A DNA stretch of 64,000 nucleotides, taken from positions 1 through 64,000 of the forward strand of contig NZ_MLJJ01000011.1 in the NCBI RefSeq assembly GCF_002095575.1. Direction: 5' to 3'. Position 1 is the stretch's first letter, and each line of letters starts with the position of its first letter. The DNA comes from Pantoea septica (GTDB taxonomy: Bacteria; Pseudomonadota; Gammaproteobacteria; Enterobacterales; Enterobacteriaceae). The notes under the pieces were generated by a model that did no database searches, was not told the origin of the DNA, and saw only the letters and a list, made by a program, of their open reading frames with translations. The translations under genes were made by a program, and so were the position numbers. This document shows, piece after piece, positions 1-8,728 of this stretch.

Positions 1-59
1 GTTTTCAGGCGCGCAAAAAAATGCGCTGAAAGATCTCTCCTTCAGCACGTCGGCTCGCG

Positions 60-563
60 TTACGCTCTGCCTAACCACCCGGCGATGAAGGCGGTGATCT
101 CGTCGGGACGATTGAGATCCAGCAAGGGCAGATCTGTGTCAAAGCGGCTATCGCTGGCGACAGCAATAACGTACTCGTCCAGCAGCGGCAAATCCTCGCC
201 TTTTACGCCGGCGCGCCACAGAATAATTTTCGGCACCGGCTCATCTTTGAATCCTTCCACCAGCACCATATCCAGCAGCGTCGCATCCATACGACTGACC
301 AGATAGCGCAAATCCAGCCTGACGTCCGGCGTCTCGCACATCAGTGCCCAGCGCTGCGAACTGGCGACAATAACCTGCTCAGCACCCGCTTTTCGCAGCA
401 GATAACTGTCTTTTCCCGGCGTATCGATCTCCATCTGGTGATGAGTATGCTTTATCAAGCCGGGCCGAATGCCTCGCGCTTTCAGCTGCGGGATGACCTG
501 TTGCAAAAGCGTGGTTTTCCCGGTGCCGCTCCAGGCGGCGATAGCCAGTAACGGCAGCGTCAT
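60..563 (-). CDS. mobB: MobB, molybdopterin-guanine dinucleotide accessory GTPase
   Basis: A 167-aa P-loop protein. The Walker A motif WSGTGKTT is at residues 11-18, followed by a KHTHH segment typical of MobB. MobB binds GTP and assists MobA in attaching GMP to molybdopterin to make the MGD cofactor of molybdoenzymes in the cytoplasm; it is not strictly essential in E. coli. Its ATG overlaps the mobA stop (ATGA), so the two are translationally coupled. Length and order (mobA then mobB, minus strand) match E. coli. The 59 bases downstream hold only an imperfect GCGC-rich inverted repeat. Confidence 0.95.
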   Translation of the reverse strand: MTLPLLAIAAWSGTGKTTLLQQVIPQLKARGIRPGLIKHTHHQMEIDTPGKDSYLLRKAGAEQVIVASSQRWALMCETPDVRLDLRYLVSRMDATLLDMVLVEGFKDEPVPKIILWRAGVKGEDLPLLDEYVIAVASDSRFDTDLPLLDLNRPDEITAFIAGWLGRA

Positions 564-1129
564 AGCGCGTTATCCTCAAGATCGTCAGGCGTATTCACAT
601 TGCGAAACGCGGCGTCATCCTGGCTTATCGTCACCGCATGGCCGCCCTGTTCGCGTAGAAACTGCATCAGGCGTCGTTCTCCGCGCCGCAGATAATCAGC
701 CAGCGGTGCCTCCAGGCTGCGATGCAACAGCGCCAGTGCGGGATGATCGCGCTCGGCCGAGCGCGCCCACACGGCAGGCGCCTCTGCTCTGTGCTGTTCT
801 AGCTTTGCTACGTAATCTACGGGCACGAAGGGCGTGTCGCAGGAACAGAAGGCCACCCATTCCGTTTGCGCGGCTTGCAGGCCGCTCAGCATACCCGCCA
901 GCGGTCCCGGATAGTCAGGCAAGGTATCAGAGATCACCCTACAGCCGCTCGACTGATAACGATCAAGGTTACGGTTAGCGCTTATCATGACAATGTCGAC
1001 TTGCGGCCTGAGCCGTTGAAGAACATGCTGATAAAGCGGGATGCCGCGAAACAGCATCAGCCCTTTATCCTGACCGCCCATGCGACGCCCCTGTCCGCCG
1101 GCCAGAATAACGCCGGTTAATGCTGCCAT
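560..1129 (-). CDS. mobA: MobA, molybdenum cofactor guanylyltransferase
   Basis: A 189-aa nucleotidyltransferase. The N-terminal nucleotide-binding signature LAGGQGRRMGGQDKG (residues 9-23) is the MobA hallmark, and NTPDDL near the C-terminus is also typical. It transfers GMP from GTP to Mo-molybdopterin, forming Mo-MGD for DMSO-reductase-family enzymes. It is first in a two-gene operon with mobB, overlapping by 4 bases, and is divergent from yihD across about 50 bases. Full length for the family. Confidence 0.95.
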   Translation of the reverse strand: MAALTGVILAGGQGRRMGGQDKGLMLFRGIPLYQHVLQRLRPQVDIVMISANRNLDRYQSSGCRVISDTLPDYPGPLAGMLSGLQAAQTEWVAFCSCDTPFVPVDYVAKLEQHRAEAPAVWARSAERDHPALALLHRSLEAPLADYLRRGERRLMQFLREQGGHAVTISQDDAAFRNVNTPDDLEDNAL

Positions 1130-1181
1130 GCCGATACTCCTGTTTGAAGGCTTATAACAAAGCTGTTATGGGGACAAATAG

Positions 1182-1457
1182 ATGAAATACCATCGCCTGA
1201 ATGAATTGATTGAGCTGCTGCGTCCTGCGTGGCAACAGGAGCCTGACCTTAACCTGACGCAGTTTTTACAAAAGCTGGCGCAGGAATCGGGTTTCAGTGG
1301 CCCATTAAGTGAATTAACCGATGACGTATTGATTTACCATCTGAAAATGCGCAATGCCGATAAGTATGCGGAAATTCCCGGCCGACAAAAAGATTATGAA
1401 ACGGATTTTAAAACTGCGCTGCTGCGCGCGCGCGGTGTGATTAAGGATGATAACTAA
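1182..1457 (+). CDS. yihD: YihD, DUF1040 family protein
   Basis: A 91-aa acidic cytoplasmic protein beginning [13 protein letters not shown], recognisable as YihD (DUF1040). No catalytic motif, signal peptide or membrane segment is visible. It lies in the usual enterobacterial place between mobA and srkA, 45 bases before srkA, and may be cotranscribed with it. The molecular function is not established. The start is the only reasonable ATG; its upstream sequence (GGGGACA) is a weak ribosome site. Confidence 0.9.
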   Translation: MKYHRLNELIELLRPAWQQEPDLNLTQFLQKLAQESGFSGPLSELTDDVLIYHLKMRNADKYAEIPGRQKDYETDFKTALLRARGVIKDDN

Positions 1458-1502
1458 TGCTATGCTTGGCGGCTTCGAGTAAAGACTGTAACGGATAATC
1501 CT

Positions 1503-2486
1503 ATGGATGCCGCTTTTAATTTCCAGACGCTTGATCCCGACGCCATCCTCGATGCGTTATGGGAAACCGGACTTCGGGTTGAGTCTGGATTAACCGCGCT
1601 TAACAGCTATGAAAACCGCGTCTATCAGTTCAGTGATGAAGACCGGCGTCGCTATGTGGTGAAGTTTTATCGCCCGCAGCGCTGGAGCGCGGCGCAGATT
1701 GAAGAAGAGCATAGCTTCACGCGCGATCTGCAGGCGGATGAGGTGCCTGTTGCCGCGCCTCTGATCCTGCAGGGAAAAACCCTGCATACCCATGCTGGCT
1801 TCATGTTTACTGTGTTTCCCAGTCTTGGCGGTCGTCAGTATGAAACCGACAATGATGAGCATCTGGAGTGGGTCGGCCGCTTTCTGGGGCGCATACACCA
1901 GACCGGGCGCAAGCAGCGCTTTGAACACCGTCCTACCATGGACTTAGAGGAGTATCTGCATCAGCCGCGCGCCGAACTGGCGAGTAATGCCCTGGTGCCT
2001 GCTTCCCTGAAGCCGGCGCTGTTGCAGGCCGTAGATAAGCTTGGCGTCGCCTTACAGCAGCGCTGGCATCACAGCTGGCAGCCGCTGCGTCTCCATGGTG
2101 ATTGTCATCCTGGCAATATTCTGTGGCGCGACGGGCCGTTCTTTGTCGATCTCGACGATGCGCGTAATGGGCCGGCGGTGCAAGATCTCTGGATGCTGAT
2201 CAACGGCGATCGGCAGGAGCAGCGTATCCAGTGGGATATCCTGCTCGAGGCTTATACTGAGTTCAGCGATTTTGATATTAATGAATTGTCACTGATTGAG
2301 CCTTTACGCGCCATGCGCATGGTTTATTATCTGGCCTGGGTTGCGCGCCGCTGGCAGGATCCGGCTTTTCCCCGTGCGTTTCCATGGATGACGGACGAGG
2401 ATTTCTGGCGCAGACAGATTTCGCAATTTACCGAGCAGGAGAAGCTGTTGCAGGAACCGCCGCTGCAGCTGACCCCGCAATTTTAA
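1503..2486 (+). CDS. srkA: SrkA (YihE/RdoA), stress response serine/threonine kinase
   Basis: A 327-aa member of the APH/choline-kinase-like fold, equal in length to E. coli SrkA. The catalytic loop HGDCHPGNILW lies near residue 200, followed by FVDLDDA carrying the metal-binding Asp. SrkA is a protein kinase that in E. coli protects against stress-induced programmed death and is induced through the Cpx response. It is followed by dsbA after 27 bases; in E. coli the pair is cotranscribed, and the spacing here supports that. Confidence 0.93.
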   Translation: MDAAFNFQTLDPDAILDALWETGLRVESGLTALNSYENRVYQFSDEDRRRYVVKFYRPQRWSAAQIEEEHSFTRDLQADEVPVAAPLILQGKTLHTHAGFMFTVFPSLGGRQYETDNDEHLEWVGRFLGRIHQTGRKQRFEHRPTMDLEEYLHQPRAELASNALVPASLKPALLQAVDKLGVALQQRWHHSWQPLRLHGDCHPGNILWRDGPFFVDLDDARNGPAVQDLWMLINGDRQEQRIQWDILLEAYTEFSDFDINELSLIEPLRAMRMVYYLAWVARRWQDPAFPRAFPWMTDEDFWRRQISQFTEQEKLLQEPPLQLTPQF

Positions 2487-2513
2487 ATAGAGAAGTCAGG
2501 AGAATTTTTCACA

Positions 2514-3143
2514 ATGAAGAAAATTTGGTTTGCACTGGTTGGTTTAGTGCTGGCGTTCAGCGCCTCTGCTGCCCAGTTTACCGATGGTCAGCAATACGTC
2601 AGCCTGCCAAAACCCGTTGCTGGCGAACCGCAGGTGCTGGAGTTCTTCTCCTTCTTTTGTCCGCACTGCTATCAGTTCGAGCGCGTCTATCACATTGGCG
2701 AGGCCGTAAAAAAGAATCTGCCTGCTGATACCAAAGTGGTTAAATATCACGTCGACTTCCTGGGCGGCGATTTCGGTCCGATTGTGACGCATGCATGGGC
2801 GGTGGCAATGGCGCTGGGCGTCGAGGATAAAGTCACGGCGCCGCTTTTTGACGGCATTCAGAAAACCCAGACGATTACCGATGCCGACAGTCTGAAAGCC
2901 GCCTTTATCAATGCGGCAGGCATCTCTTCTCAGGAATATGACGCCGCCTGGAACAGCTTTGCCGTGAAAGCGCTGGTTGCGCAGCAGCAAAAGGCCGCTT
3001 CGGATGTCGATCTGCGCGGCGTGCCGGCGATGTTCGTCAACGGCAAATATATGGTCAACAATGGCGGTCTCGACACCAGTTCCATGGATAACTTTGTCGC
3101 GGAATACGCCAACGTGGTGAAATTTCTGGTCAGCCAGAAATAA
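2514..3143 (+). CDS. dsbA: DsbA, periplasmic thiol:disulfide oxidoreductase
   Basis: A 209-aa exported thioredoxin-fold protein. The signal peptide [19 protein letters not shown] is followed by cleavage before AQ. The redox site CPHC is at residues 49-52 and the cis-proline loop RGVPAMF near residue 170. DsbA donates disulfides to secreted proteins and is reoxidised by DsbB. The ribosome site is AGGAG about 10 bases before the ATG. It is second in the srkA-dsbA operon and ends at a strong intrinsic terminator. Confidence 0.97.
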   Translation: MKKIWFALVGLVLAFSASAAQFTDGQQYVSLPKPVAGEPQVLEFFSFFCPHCYQFERVYHIGEAVKKNLPADTKVVKYHVDFLGGDFGPIVTHAWAVAMALGVEDKVTAPLFDGIQKTQTITDADSLKAAFINAAGISSQEYDAAWNSFAVKALVAQQQKAASDVDLRGVPAMFVNGKYMVNNGGLDTSSMDNFVAEYANVVKFLVSQK

Positions 3144-3162
3144 TAAACGCGCATTACGTCTG

Positions 3163-3190
3163 AAAACGCCGACAGTGTCGGCGTTTTTTT
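3163..3190 (+). terminator. Intrinsic terminator of srkA-dsbA
   Basis: A perfect stem AACGCCGACA/TGTCGGCGTT with a very short loop is followed by a T7 run just after the dsbA stop. No yihF or yihG follows, unlike E. coli. Confidence 0.9.
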
Positions 3191-3520
3191 ATGATTGAAA
3201 TTATTTAGCTAAATAGTCCATCTGCACCCTTTCCAATTTAATATCCACATAAGCCTCTGCCTGTGTAGAAAGGTACACCCTGTCACAGTAATAACTTAAG
3301 ATTCTGATTTTATTTATATTTATAAAGCAAGCCGGTATTTTATACCGCTAACCCGAATACGTTATGATTTTTGCGCACAAAGTTATCCACAGAAAGATCC
3401 TTGCGATCCGCACCGTAAAAGCGCGAAAAAATTGCAGCATGGGCGGCCCGCGTTCAACATTCTGCTCAAGCTGTGGCATCCTTATAGTCCAATCCATGGC
3501 AACGAAGATTACACAGACTT
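3191..3520 (+). promoter_or_regulatory. polA upstream region with a consensus DnaA box
   Basis: This AT-rich 330-base gap carries the polA promoter. A perfect high-affinity DnaA box, TTATCCACA, is at 3383-3391, about 130 bases before the polA ATG. DnaA stimulation of polA has been reported in E. coli, so the box may be functional here (inference). I could not assign -35/-10 elements with confidence. A short ORF at 3364-3558 looks non-coding. Confidence 0.5.
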
Positions 3521-6307
3521 ATGGCGCAAATTGCAGAAAATCCCCTGATTCTGGTTGATGGCTCATCCTACCTTTACCGCGCTTATCATGCGTTTCCGCC
3601 GCTCACCAATAGCGCAGGCGAGCCTACCGGTGCGATGTATGGCGTGCTCAACATGTTGAAAAGTCTGCTGGCGCAATATAATCCAAGCCACGTTGCCGTG
3701 GTATTTGACGCCAAGGGCAAAACCTTCAGGGATGAGCTGTTCGAGCACTACAAGTCGCATCGCCCGCCGATGCCGGACGATCTGCGCGCGCAAACCGCGC
3801 CGTTGCACGAGATGGTGAAGGCGATGGGCCTGCCGCTGCTGGCGGTAAGCGGGGTCGAGGCGGACGACGTGATCGGTACGCTGGCGCTGCAGGCGGAGAA
3901 AGAGGGCCGTCCCGTGCTGATCAGCACCGGCGATAAAGATATGGCGCAGCTGGTGACGCCCAATATCACCCTGATCAACACCATGACCAATACGATCCTC
4001 GGCCCTGAAGAGGTCGAGCAGAAGTATGGCGTACCGCCAGCGCTGATTATCGACTTTCTGGCGATGATGGGCGACAGTTCGGATAACATTCCAGGCGTGC
4101 CGGGCGTGGGCGAAAAAACCGCGCAGGCGCTGCTGCAGGGATTGGGCGGCATGCGGTCGATTTATGACAATCTGGATAAGGTCGCGGAGCTCTCTTTCCG
4201 CGGCGCGAAAACCATGGCGGCCAGGCTGGAGCAGAATCGCGACGTCGCCTTTCTCTCTTATCAGCTGGCCACTATCAAAACCGACGTTGAGCTTGAGCTC
4301 AGCTGCAGCGAGCTGACGGTCGCGGAGCCGGACGTCGCCGCTTTGCAGGCGTTATTCAGCCGCTACGAATTTAAACGCTGGCTGGCCGATCTGCAGGACG
4401 GCAAATGGCTGCAGGGCAAAAAGAGCAATCTGAAGGCGCAGCAGACGCTGCCGGATGAAGCGCCGGCTAAGCCGGAGGCGACCAGCGTGCTCGCCTCTGA
4501 CGGTTACGTCACCATTCTTGATCAGGCGACGCTCGACGAATGGCTGGAGAAGCTGAAACAGAGCGATCTGTTTGCTTTTGATCTCGAAACCGACTCGCTT
4601 GATACGCTCAGCGCCAACATTGTCGGCATCGCGCTGGCCGTCGCGCCGGGCGAGGCCGCTTATCTGCCTGTAGGCCACGACTATCTTGATGCGCCGGATC
4701 AGCTCGATCGCCGCGAGGTGCTGGCGCAGCTTAAGCCAGTTCTTGAAGATGACAACGCGCTGAAGGTGGGTCAGAACCTCAAGTACGACCGGGGCGTCCT
4801 GAAAAACTATGATATCGAGCTGGGCGGCATTAAGTTCGATACCATGCTGGAGTCCTACATCCTTAACAGCGTGGTGGGCAAACACGATATGGACAGCCTG
4901 TCGGCGCGCTGGCTGAACCATAAAACCGTGACTTTCGAAGAGATCGCCGGCAAAGGAAAAAATCAGCTGACGTTCAACCAAATCGCGCTGGAGCAGGCGG
5001 CGCACTACGCGGCAGAAGATGCCGACGTTACGCTCCAGCTGCACCTGAAAATGTGGGCGGAGCTGGAAAAAGAGACGGGCCCGAAGCACGTCTTCGAAGA
5101 AATCGAAATGCCGCTGGTCACGGTGATCTCGCGCGTCGAGCGCAACGGCGTGCTGATCGATCAGGGCATTCTGGCGCAGCACTCTAAAGAGCTGACGCTC
5201 AGGCTGGCGGAGCTGGAGCAGAAGGCGCATGAGCTAGCGGGCGAGCCTTTTAATCTCTCCTCTACCAAGCAGCTGCAGACTATCCTGTTTGAAAAACAGG
5301 GCATCAAACCGACCAAGAAAACGCCGGGCGGCGCGCCTTCTACCAGCGAAGAGGTACTGGCGGAGCTGGCGCTCGATTATCCGTTGCCGAAAGTCATCCT
5401 GGAGCATCGAGGCCTGTCGAAGCTCAAGTCCACCTACACCGACAAGCTGCCGCAGATGATCAATCCGCTCACTGGCCGCGTTCATACCTCCTACCACCAG
5501 GCGGTAACCGCGACAGGGCGACTCTCCTCTACCGATCCAAATCTGCAGAACATTCCGGTGCGCAATGACGAGGGCCGCCGCATCCGTCAGGCCTTTATCG
5601 CAGGGAAAGGCAACCGCATCGTCGCGGCGGACTACTCGCAAATCGAGCTGCGCATTATGGCGCACCTGTCGCAGGATAAAGGCCTGCTGGACGCCTTCGC
5701 GCACGGGGAAGATATCCACCGAGCCACCGCGTCAGAAGTCTTCGGCGTCGCACTGGATAAAGTGAGCGGCGAACAGCGCCGCAGCGCGAAGGCAATTAAC
5801 TTCGGCCTGATTTACGGCATGAGCGCGTTTGGCCTGTCGCGTCAGCTCAATATCGGCGCGGGCGAAGCGAAGCGCTATATGGATCTCTACTTTGAACGCT
5901 ATCCCGGCGTGCTGCGCTATATGGAAAACACGCGCCAGCTGGCGGCCAGCAAAGGCTATGTCGAAACCCTGGACGGACGTCGCCTGTGGCTGCCAGACAT
6001 CAACTCCAGCAACGCTATTCGCCGCAAAGCGGCCGAGCGTGCGGCTATCAACGCGCCGATGCAGGGCACGGCGGCGGATATCATTAAGCGTGCAATGATT
6101 GCGGTGGATGACTGGCTGCAGCAGCGCAACGACGGCGCGATCAGGATGATCATGCAGGTCCATGATGAACTGGTGTTCGAAGTACAGGGCGATGAGGTTG
6201 AGTCCGCCAGCCAGCAGATCCGCGCGCTAATGGAAGGCAGCATGAAGCTGGACGTACCGCTGCAGGTTGAGGTCGGCGTCGGCGAAAACTGGGACGAGGC
6301 ACACTGA
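3521..6307 (+). CDS. polA: DNA polymerase I
   Basis: A 928-aa protein, the same length as E. coli Pol I. The N-terminal 5'-3' exonuclease (about 1-300) contains [18 protein letters not shown]. The 3'-5' proofreading domain has FDLETDSLD (Asp/Glu metal ligands). The polymerase domain has motif A DYSQIELR, motif [15 protein letters not shown] and motif C VHDE near the C-terminus. It acts in Okazaki-fragment processing and repair. The start at [14 protein letters not shown] matches E. coli [14 protein letters not shown]. Monocistronic, followed by the spf RNA gene. Confidence 0.98.
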   Translation: MAQIAENPLILVDGSSYLYRAYHAFPPLTNSAGEPTGAMYGVLNMLKSLLAQYNPSHVAVVFDAKGKTFRDELFEHYKSHRPPMPDDLRAQTAPLHEMVKAMGLPLLAVSGVEADDVIGTLALQAEKEGRPVLISTGDKDMAQLVTPNITLINTMTNTILGPEEVEQKYGVPPALIIDFLAMMGDSSDNIPGVPGVGEKTAQALLQGLGGMRSIYDNLDKVAELSFRGAKTMAARLEQNRDVAFLSYQLATIKTDVELELSCSELTVAEPDVAALQALFSRYEFKRWLADLQDGKWLQGKKSNLKAQQTLPDEAPAKPEATSVLASDGYVTILDQATLDEWLEKLKQSDLFAFDLETDSLDTLSANIVGIALAVAPGEAAYLPVGHDYLDAPDQLDRREVLAQLKPVLEDDNALKVGQNLKYDRGVLKNYDIELGGIKFDTMLESYILNSVVGKHDMDSLSARWLNHKTVTFEEIAGKGKNQLTFNQIALEQAAHYAAEDADVTLQLHLKMWAELEKETGPKHVFEEIEMPLVTVISRVERNGVLIDQGILAQHSKELTLRLAELEQKAHELAGEPFNLSSTKQLQTILFEKQGIKPTKKTPGGAPSTSEEVLAELALDYPLPKVILEHRGLSKLKSTYTDKLPQMINPLTGRVHTSYHQAVTATGRLSSTDPNLQNIPVRNDEGRRIRQAFIAGKGNRIVAADYSQIELRIMAHLSQDKGLLDAFAHGEDIHRATASEVFGVALDKVSGEQRRSAKAINFGLIYGMSAFGLSRQLNIGAGEAKRYMDLYFERYPGVLRYMENTRQLAASKGYVETLDGRRLWLPDINSSNAIRRKAAERAAINAPMQGTAADIIKRAMIAVDDWLQQRNDGAIRMIMQVHDELVFEVQGDEVESASQQIRALMEGSMKLDVPLQVEVGVGENWDEAH

Positions 6308-6470
6308 CTGAGATCGCTCAGGCTGGCGATAACTCTTTGTTGCCAGCCTGCTCAGGATATAAGAAAAAAGTCTGTTTAACCGATTCAGCGTGAGACAAAA
6401 GCACGCGCTTTCTAACTGCTTCTCGGTTAAGCATTTTTTTAGTAATTAAACTACTGTCAGAGGCGATTTT

Positions 6471-6563
6471 TGTGACGAACGCATGAAAAATCATGTCGTT
6501 TGATGAAAGCTAACTACAAAAAACCCTTTGTCCGTCAGAAAAAATCAGGTAAAGTTCCAGGCG
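6471..6563 (+). promoter_or_regulatory. Probable spf (Spot 42) promoter
   Basis: TTTGTC (6527-6532) and TAAAGT (6551-6556) are separated by 18 bases, and the -10 sits 7 bases before the first base of Spot 42. A TGTGA half-site at 6471-6475 could be part of the CRP site that represses spf in E. coli, but its second half (CATGA) is poor, so the CRP assignment is weak. Confidence 0.45.
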
Positions 6564-6672
6564 TAGGGTACAGAGGTAAGATGTTCTATCTTTCAGACCT
6601 TTTACTTCACGTAATCGGATTTGGCTGAATATTAGCCGCCCCAGTCATTTATGACTGGGGCGTTTTTTATTG
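6564..6672 (+). ncRNA. spf: Spot 42 small RNA
   Basis: A 109-base stretch nearly identical to E. coli Spot 42: it starts GTAGGGTACAGAGGTAAG and ends with the terminator hairpin GCCCCAGTCATTTATGACTGGGGC plus a T6 run. It sits between polA and engB as in E. coli. Spot 42 is an Hfq-dependent regulator of galK and many catabolic genes, itself repressed by cAMP-CRP. The only visible changes from my memory of the E. coli RNA are in the short linker and loop before and within the terminator. Confidence 0.96.
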
Positions 6673-6698
6673 GGCTTTTGCTAAGTTTCGCAAGGCTG

Positions 6699-7331
6699 TT
6701 ACGCCTCAGCGGAGTCATCCTGCGCAGGCGCCAGTTCGTTAAACCAGACGTCCAGTTTTTGACGCAGCTTGTCGACGCCCATTTTTTTCAGGGAGGAGAA
6801 CATCTCCACCTGCACATCGCCCATAAAGGCCAGCGCCGCTTCGCGCACCATATTGAGCTGCGCTTTGCGCGCGCCGGAAGCGAGTTTATCCGCCTTAGTC
6901 AGCAGCACCATTACCGGGATCCCGCTCTCTACCGCCCACTGAATCATCTGCTGGTCGAGATCTTTTAACGGATGACGAATATCCATCAATACTACCAGGC
7001 CTTTCAGCGCTTCGCGCTTTTGCAGATATTCACCCAGCGCGCGCTGCCATTTGCGCTTCATCTCTTCCGGCACTTCGGCGTAGCCGTAGCCGGGCAAATC
7101 CACCAGGCGTTTGCCTTCAGTGACCTCAAACAAGTTAATCAGCTGCGTGCGTCCGGGTGTTTTACTGGTGCGCGCCAGGCTTTTTTGATTGGTCAGCGTA
7201 TTCAGCGCGCTGGATTTGCCCGCGTTGGAACGTCCGGCGAAAGCGACCTCAATACCGGTGTCGGCTGGCAGATGGCGGATATCCGGGGCGCTGAGGATGA
7301 AATGGGTAACGTGATAATTCAGTGCAGACAA
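6699..7331 (-). CDS. engB: EngB (YihA/YsxC), ribosome biogenesis GTPase
   Basis: A 210-aa TRAFAC-class GTPase. G1 is GRSNAGKSS (residues 33-41), G3 is DLPGYG, and G4 appears as TKAD. EngB is needed for late large-subunit assembly and is essential in E. coli. It is convergent with spf and followed upstream by the CsrC locus, the same neighbourhood as E. coli yihA. Full length. Confidence 0.95.
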   Translation of the reverse strand: MSALNYHVTHFILSAPDIRHLPADTGIEVAFAGRSNAGKSSALNTLTNQKSLARTSKTPGRTQLINLFEVTEGKRLVDLPGYGYAEVPEEMKRKWQRALGEYLQKREALKGLVVLMDIRHPLKDLDQQMIQWAVESGIPVMVLLTKADKLASGARKAQLNMVREAALAFMGDVQVEMFSSLKKMGVDKLRQKLDVWFNELAPAQDDSAEA

Positions 7332-7551
7332 AGTTTAACTCCAGAGACGAATGCGGGCATTGGCGCTGATTATACGCGTTATGGCGCAAAAGTGCCCGAG
7401 AGCATCGATCTGCTGGCTTTTGTAAGATATCAGCCATAAAAGCTGCCAGCGATTACTGTTTTTACTAAAAAATTTGAATATTTAAAACCTTTATAATCAT
7501 TAGCTTGAGAATAATGAGACGTTTAAATGTGCAAAAAACCCTGAAGTCAGG

Positions 7552-7579
7552 TTGTGGGTTCCGCAGGTTGGTCTACATT
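7552..7579 (+). promoter_or_regulatory. Candidate csrC promoter
   Basis: TTGTGG (7552-7557) and TACATT (7574-7579) with a 16-base spacer would start transcription near 7585, just ahead of the first GGA-rich segment of CsrC. This is assigned by sequence only. The remaining gap back to engB (7332-7551) shows no gene. Confidence 0.45.
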
Positions 7580-7584
7580 ATTGG

Positions 7585-7816
7585 GCAGTGCAGGGCAGCA
7601 CCCATCAGGATGATGTGCTCAGGAGCGTCGGGACGACCGCGAGCAAAGGAAAGGAGAGGGTCAGGGATAACAGGCCAGACAAGGACAGGGATTCGCTCAG
7701 GAGTTGAGCAGGCGCGGGATCGACCGGGACGTTGCGAGCCAAAAGGGAATAAAAATATGATTCCTTCTGCGGAAGGTGCGAAATAAGGCGACAGCATCAG
7801 GCTGTCGCCTTTTTTC
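7585..7816 (+). ncRNA. csrC: CsrC small RNA (CsrA-sequestering)
   Basis: About 230 bases between engB and yihI, exactly the csrC locus of E. coli. It contains 13 GGA motifs, many as AGGA, AGGGA or CGGGA, the binding signature of CsrA. It ends in the terminator GGCGACAGC-ATCAG-GCTGTCGCC with a T6 run and CTTTG, closely matching the E. coli CsrC end. CsrC titrates the translational regulator CsrA and is activated by UvrY/BarA in E. coli. The body has diverged strongly while motifs and terminator persist. The 5' end is inferred from the promoter call. Confidence 0.85.
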
Positions 7817-7980
7817 TTTGTCCGCTTTCTGCTAGATTTCGCCGCAATTCTGTCCCCTCTGTTGTCAGACGAGCTTGAGAAGAGGATACGTACGTTAAGG
7901 TGCGCATCGCCGACAAAAAAGCAGCGTCAGGAGTGAGAGGGTTATACTGATACTGATTAAAAACAGTGAGACCTGACATC

Positions 7981-8499
7981 ATGAAGCAACCTGTACGCGG
8001 CGCGCACGCTAAACCGGCAAGTAAAACCAAGCGTAAGTCGCGCGAAGAACTTAACGAGGCCGCACGCGATCGCAAGCGTGATAAAAAGCATCGCGGCAAT
8101 GCGTCCGGCAGCCGCGCCAATCCTGTGGCCAGCGCGGGAAAATCTGCTCAGGGCAATAAAGCAAAAGATCCGCGCATCGGCAGCAAAAAGCCGATCCCGC
8201 TGGTGGCGGATGGCGCAACAGCGAGCGCGCCGGTAAAAAAAGCGGCGAAGCCCGTCGCGAAAAAAGTGCGTCTCAGCCCGGAAGAGGAGCTGGCGCAGCT
8301 GGAAAACAGCGAGCGTCTCGACGCGCTGCTGGATCGCATGGAAAACGGCGACACGCTGTCGGCGGAAGAGCAGGCATGGCTGGATGAAACCCTGGACCGC
8401 ATCGATGAACTGATGGAGCAGCTCGGCATCAACATGGACGATGAAGCGGAAGATGAGCAGGCTGAAGAAGATATGTATCGTCTGCTGAAAGGCAACTAA
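7981..8499 (+). CDS. yihI: YihI, Der GTPase-activating protein
   Basis: A 172-aa protein. It has a Lys/Arg-rich N-terminus with [19 protein letters not shown], a [12 protein letters not shown] box, and an acidic C-terminal half with [20 protein letters not shown], all typical of YihI. YihI stimulates the GTPase Der (EngA) and tunes 50S ribosome assembly. I chose the ATG giving MKQPVRG, by analogy with E. coli MKPSSS, over an in-frame GTG 15 bases earlier at 7966. Confidence 0.9.
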   Translation: MKQPVRGAHAKPASKTKRKSREELNEAARDRKRDKKHRGNASGSRANPVASAGKSAQGNKAKDPRIGSKKPIPLVADGATASAPVKKAAKPVAKKVRLSPEEELAQLENSERLDALLDRMENGDTLSAEEQAWLDETLDRIDELMEQLGINMDDEAEDEQAEEDMYRLLKGN

Positions 8500-8552
8500 G
8501 TTTTTGATCGGCATGCGCGCAGGCGCATGCCGCGCCAGACAGGTAAATCGTT

Positions 8553-8726
8553 ATGTTTTGGCCTGGATCAATTTTAGCGCTGCTGCTGTCATGTTATCTC
8601 ATCTGGTTATTGGCTAAACTACGCCGCCTGTCGCGTCTGAAGTCACGTTTACGTCGGGTTCAGTCCCGCACACCTTTCCTCTCTTCTGCATCGCGACCTT
8701 CTCTCAGACGTCACCGGAAGGAGTAA
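8553..8726 (+). CDS. Small putative membrane protein, 57 aa
   Basis: This ORF is not a shadow of another gene: it fills the yihI-hemN gap and stops 2 bases before the hemN ATG, so the hemN ribosome site AAGGAG lies inside its last codons. It starts MFWPGSILALLLSCYLIW, a single hydrophobic helix (about residues 6-20). The rest is a strongly basic tail rich in Arg and Ser ending RRHRKE. That is the shape of a small single-pass inner-membrane protein with a cytoplasmic cationic tail. I do not recognise a family. The tight spacing suggests translational coupling to hemN. Confidence 0.55.
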   Translation: MFWPGSILALLLSCYLIWLLAKLRRLSRLKSRLRRVQSRTPFLSSASRPSLRRHRKE

Positions 8727-8728
8727 GC

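Noticed and set aside
1..59. Terminator at the left edge
   Set aside because: The GCGC-rich repeat is imperfect and cut near the window edge; not enough to call.
4352..5230. 292-codon frame antisense to polA
   Set aside because: Shadow of polA; no ribosome site or homology.
6471..6488. Full CRP site upstream of Spot 42
   Set aside because: Only one half (TGTGA) matches; the second half is poor, so I kept it as a note.
7505..7786. 93-codon frame over the CsrC locus
   Set aside because: The GGA repeats, locus and terminator identify a non-coding RNA; the frame runs into the terminator with no coding features.
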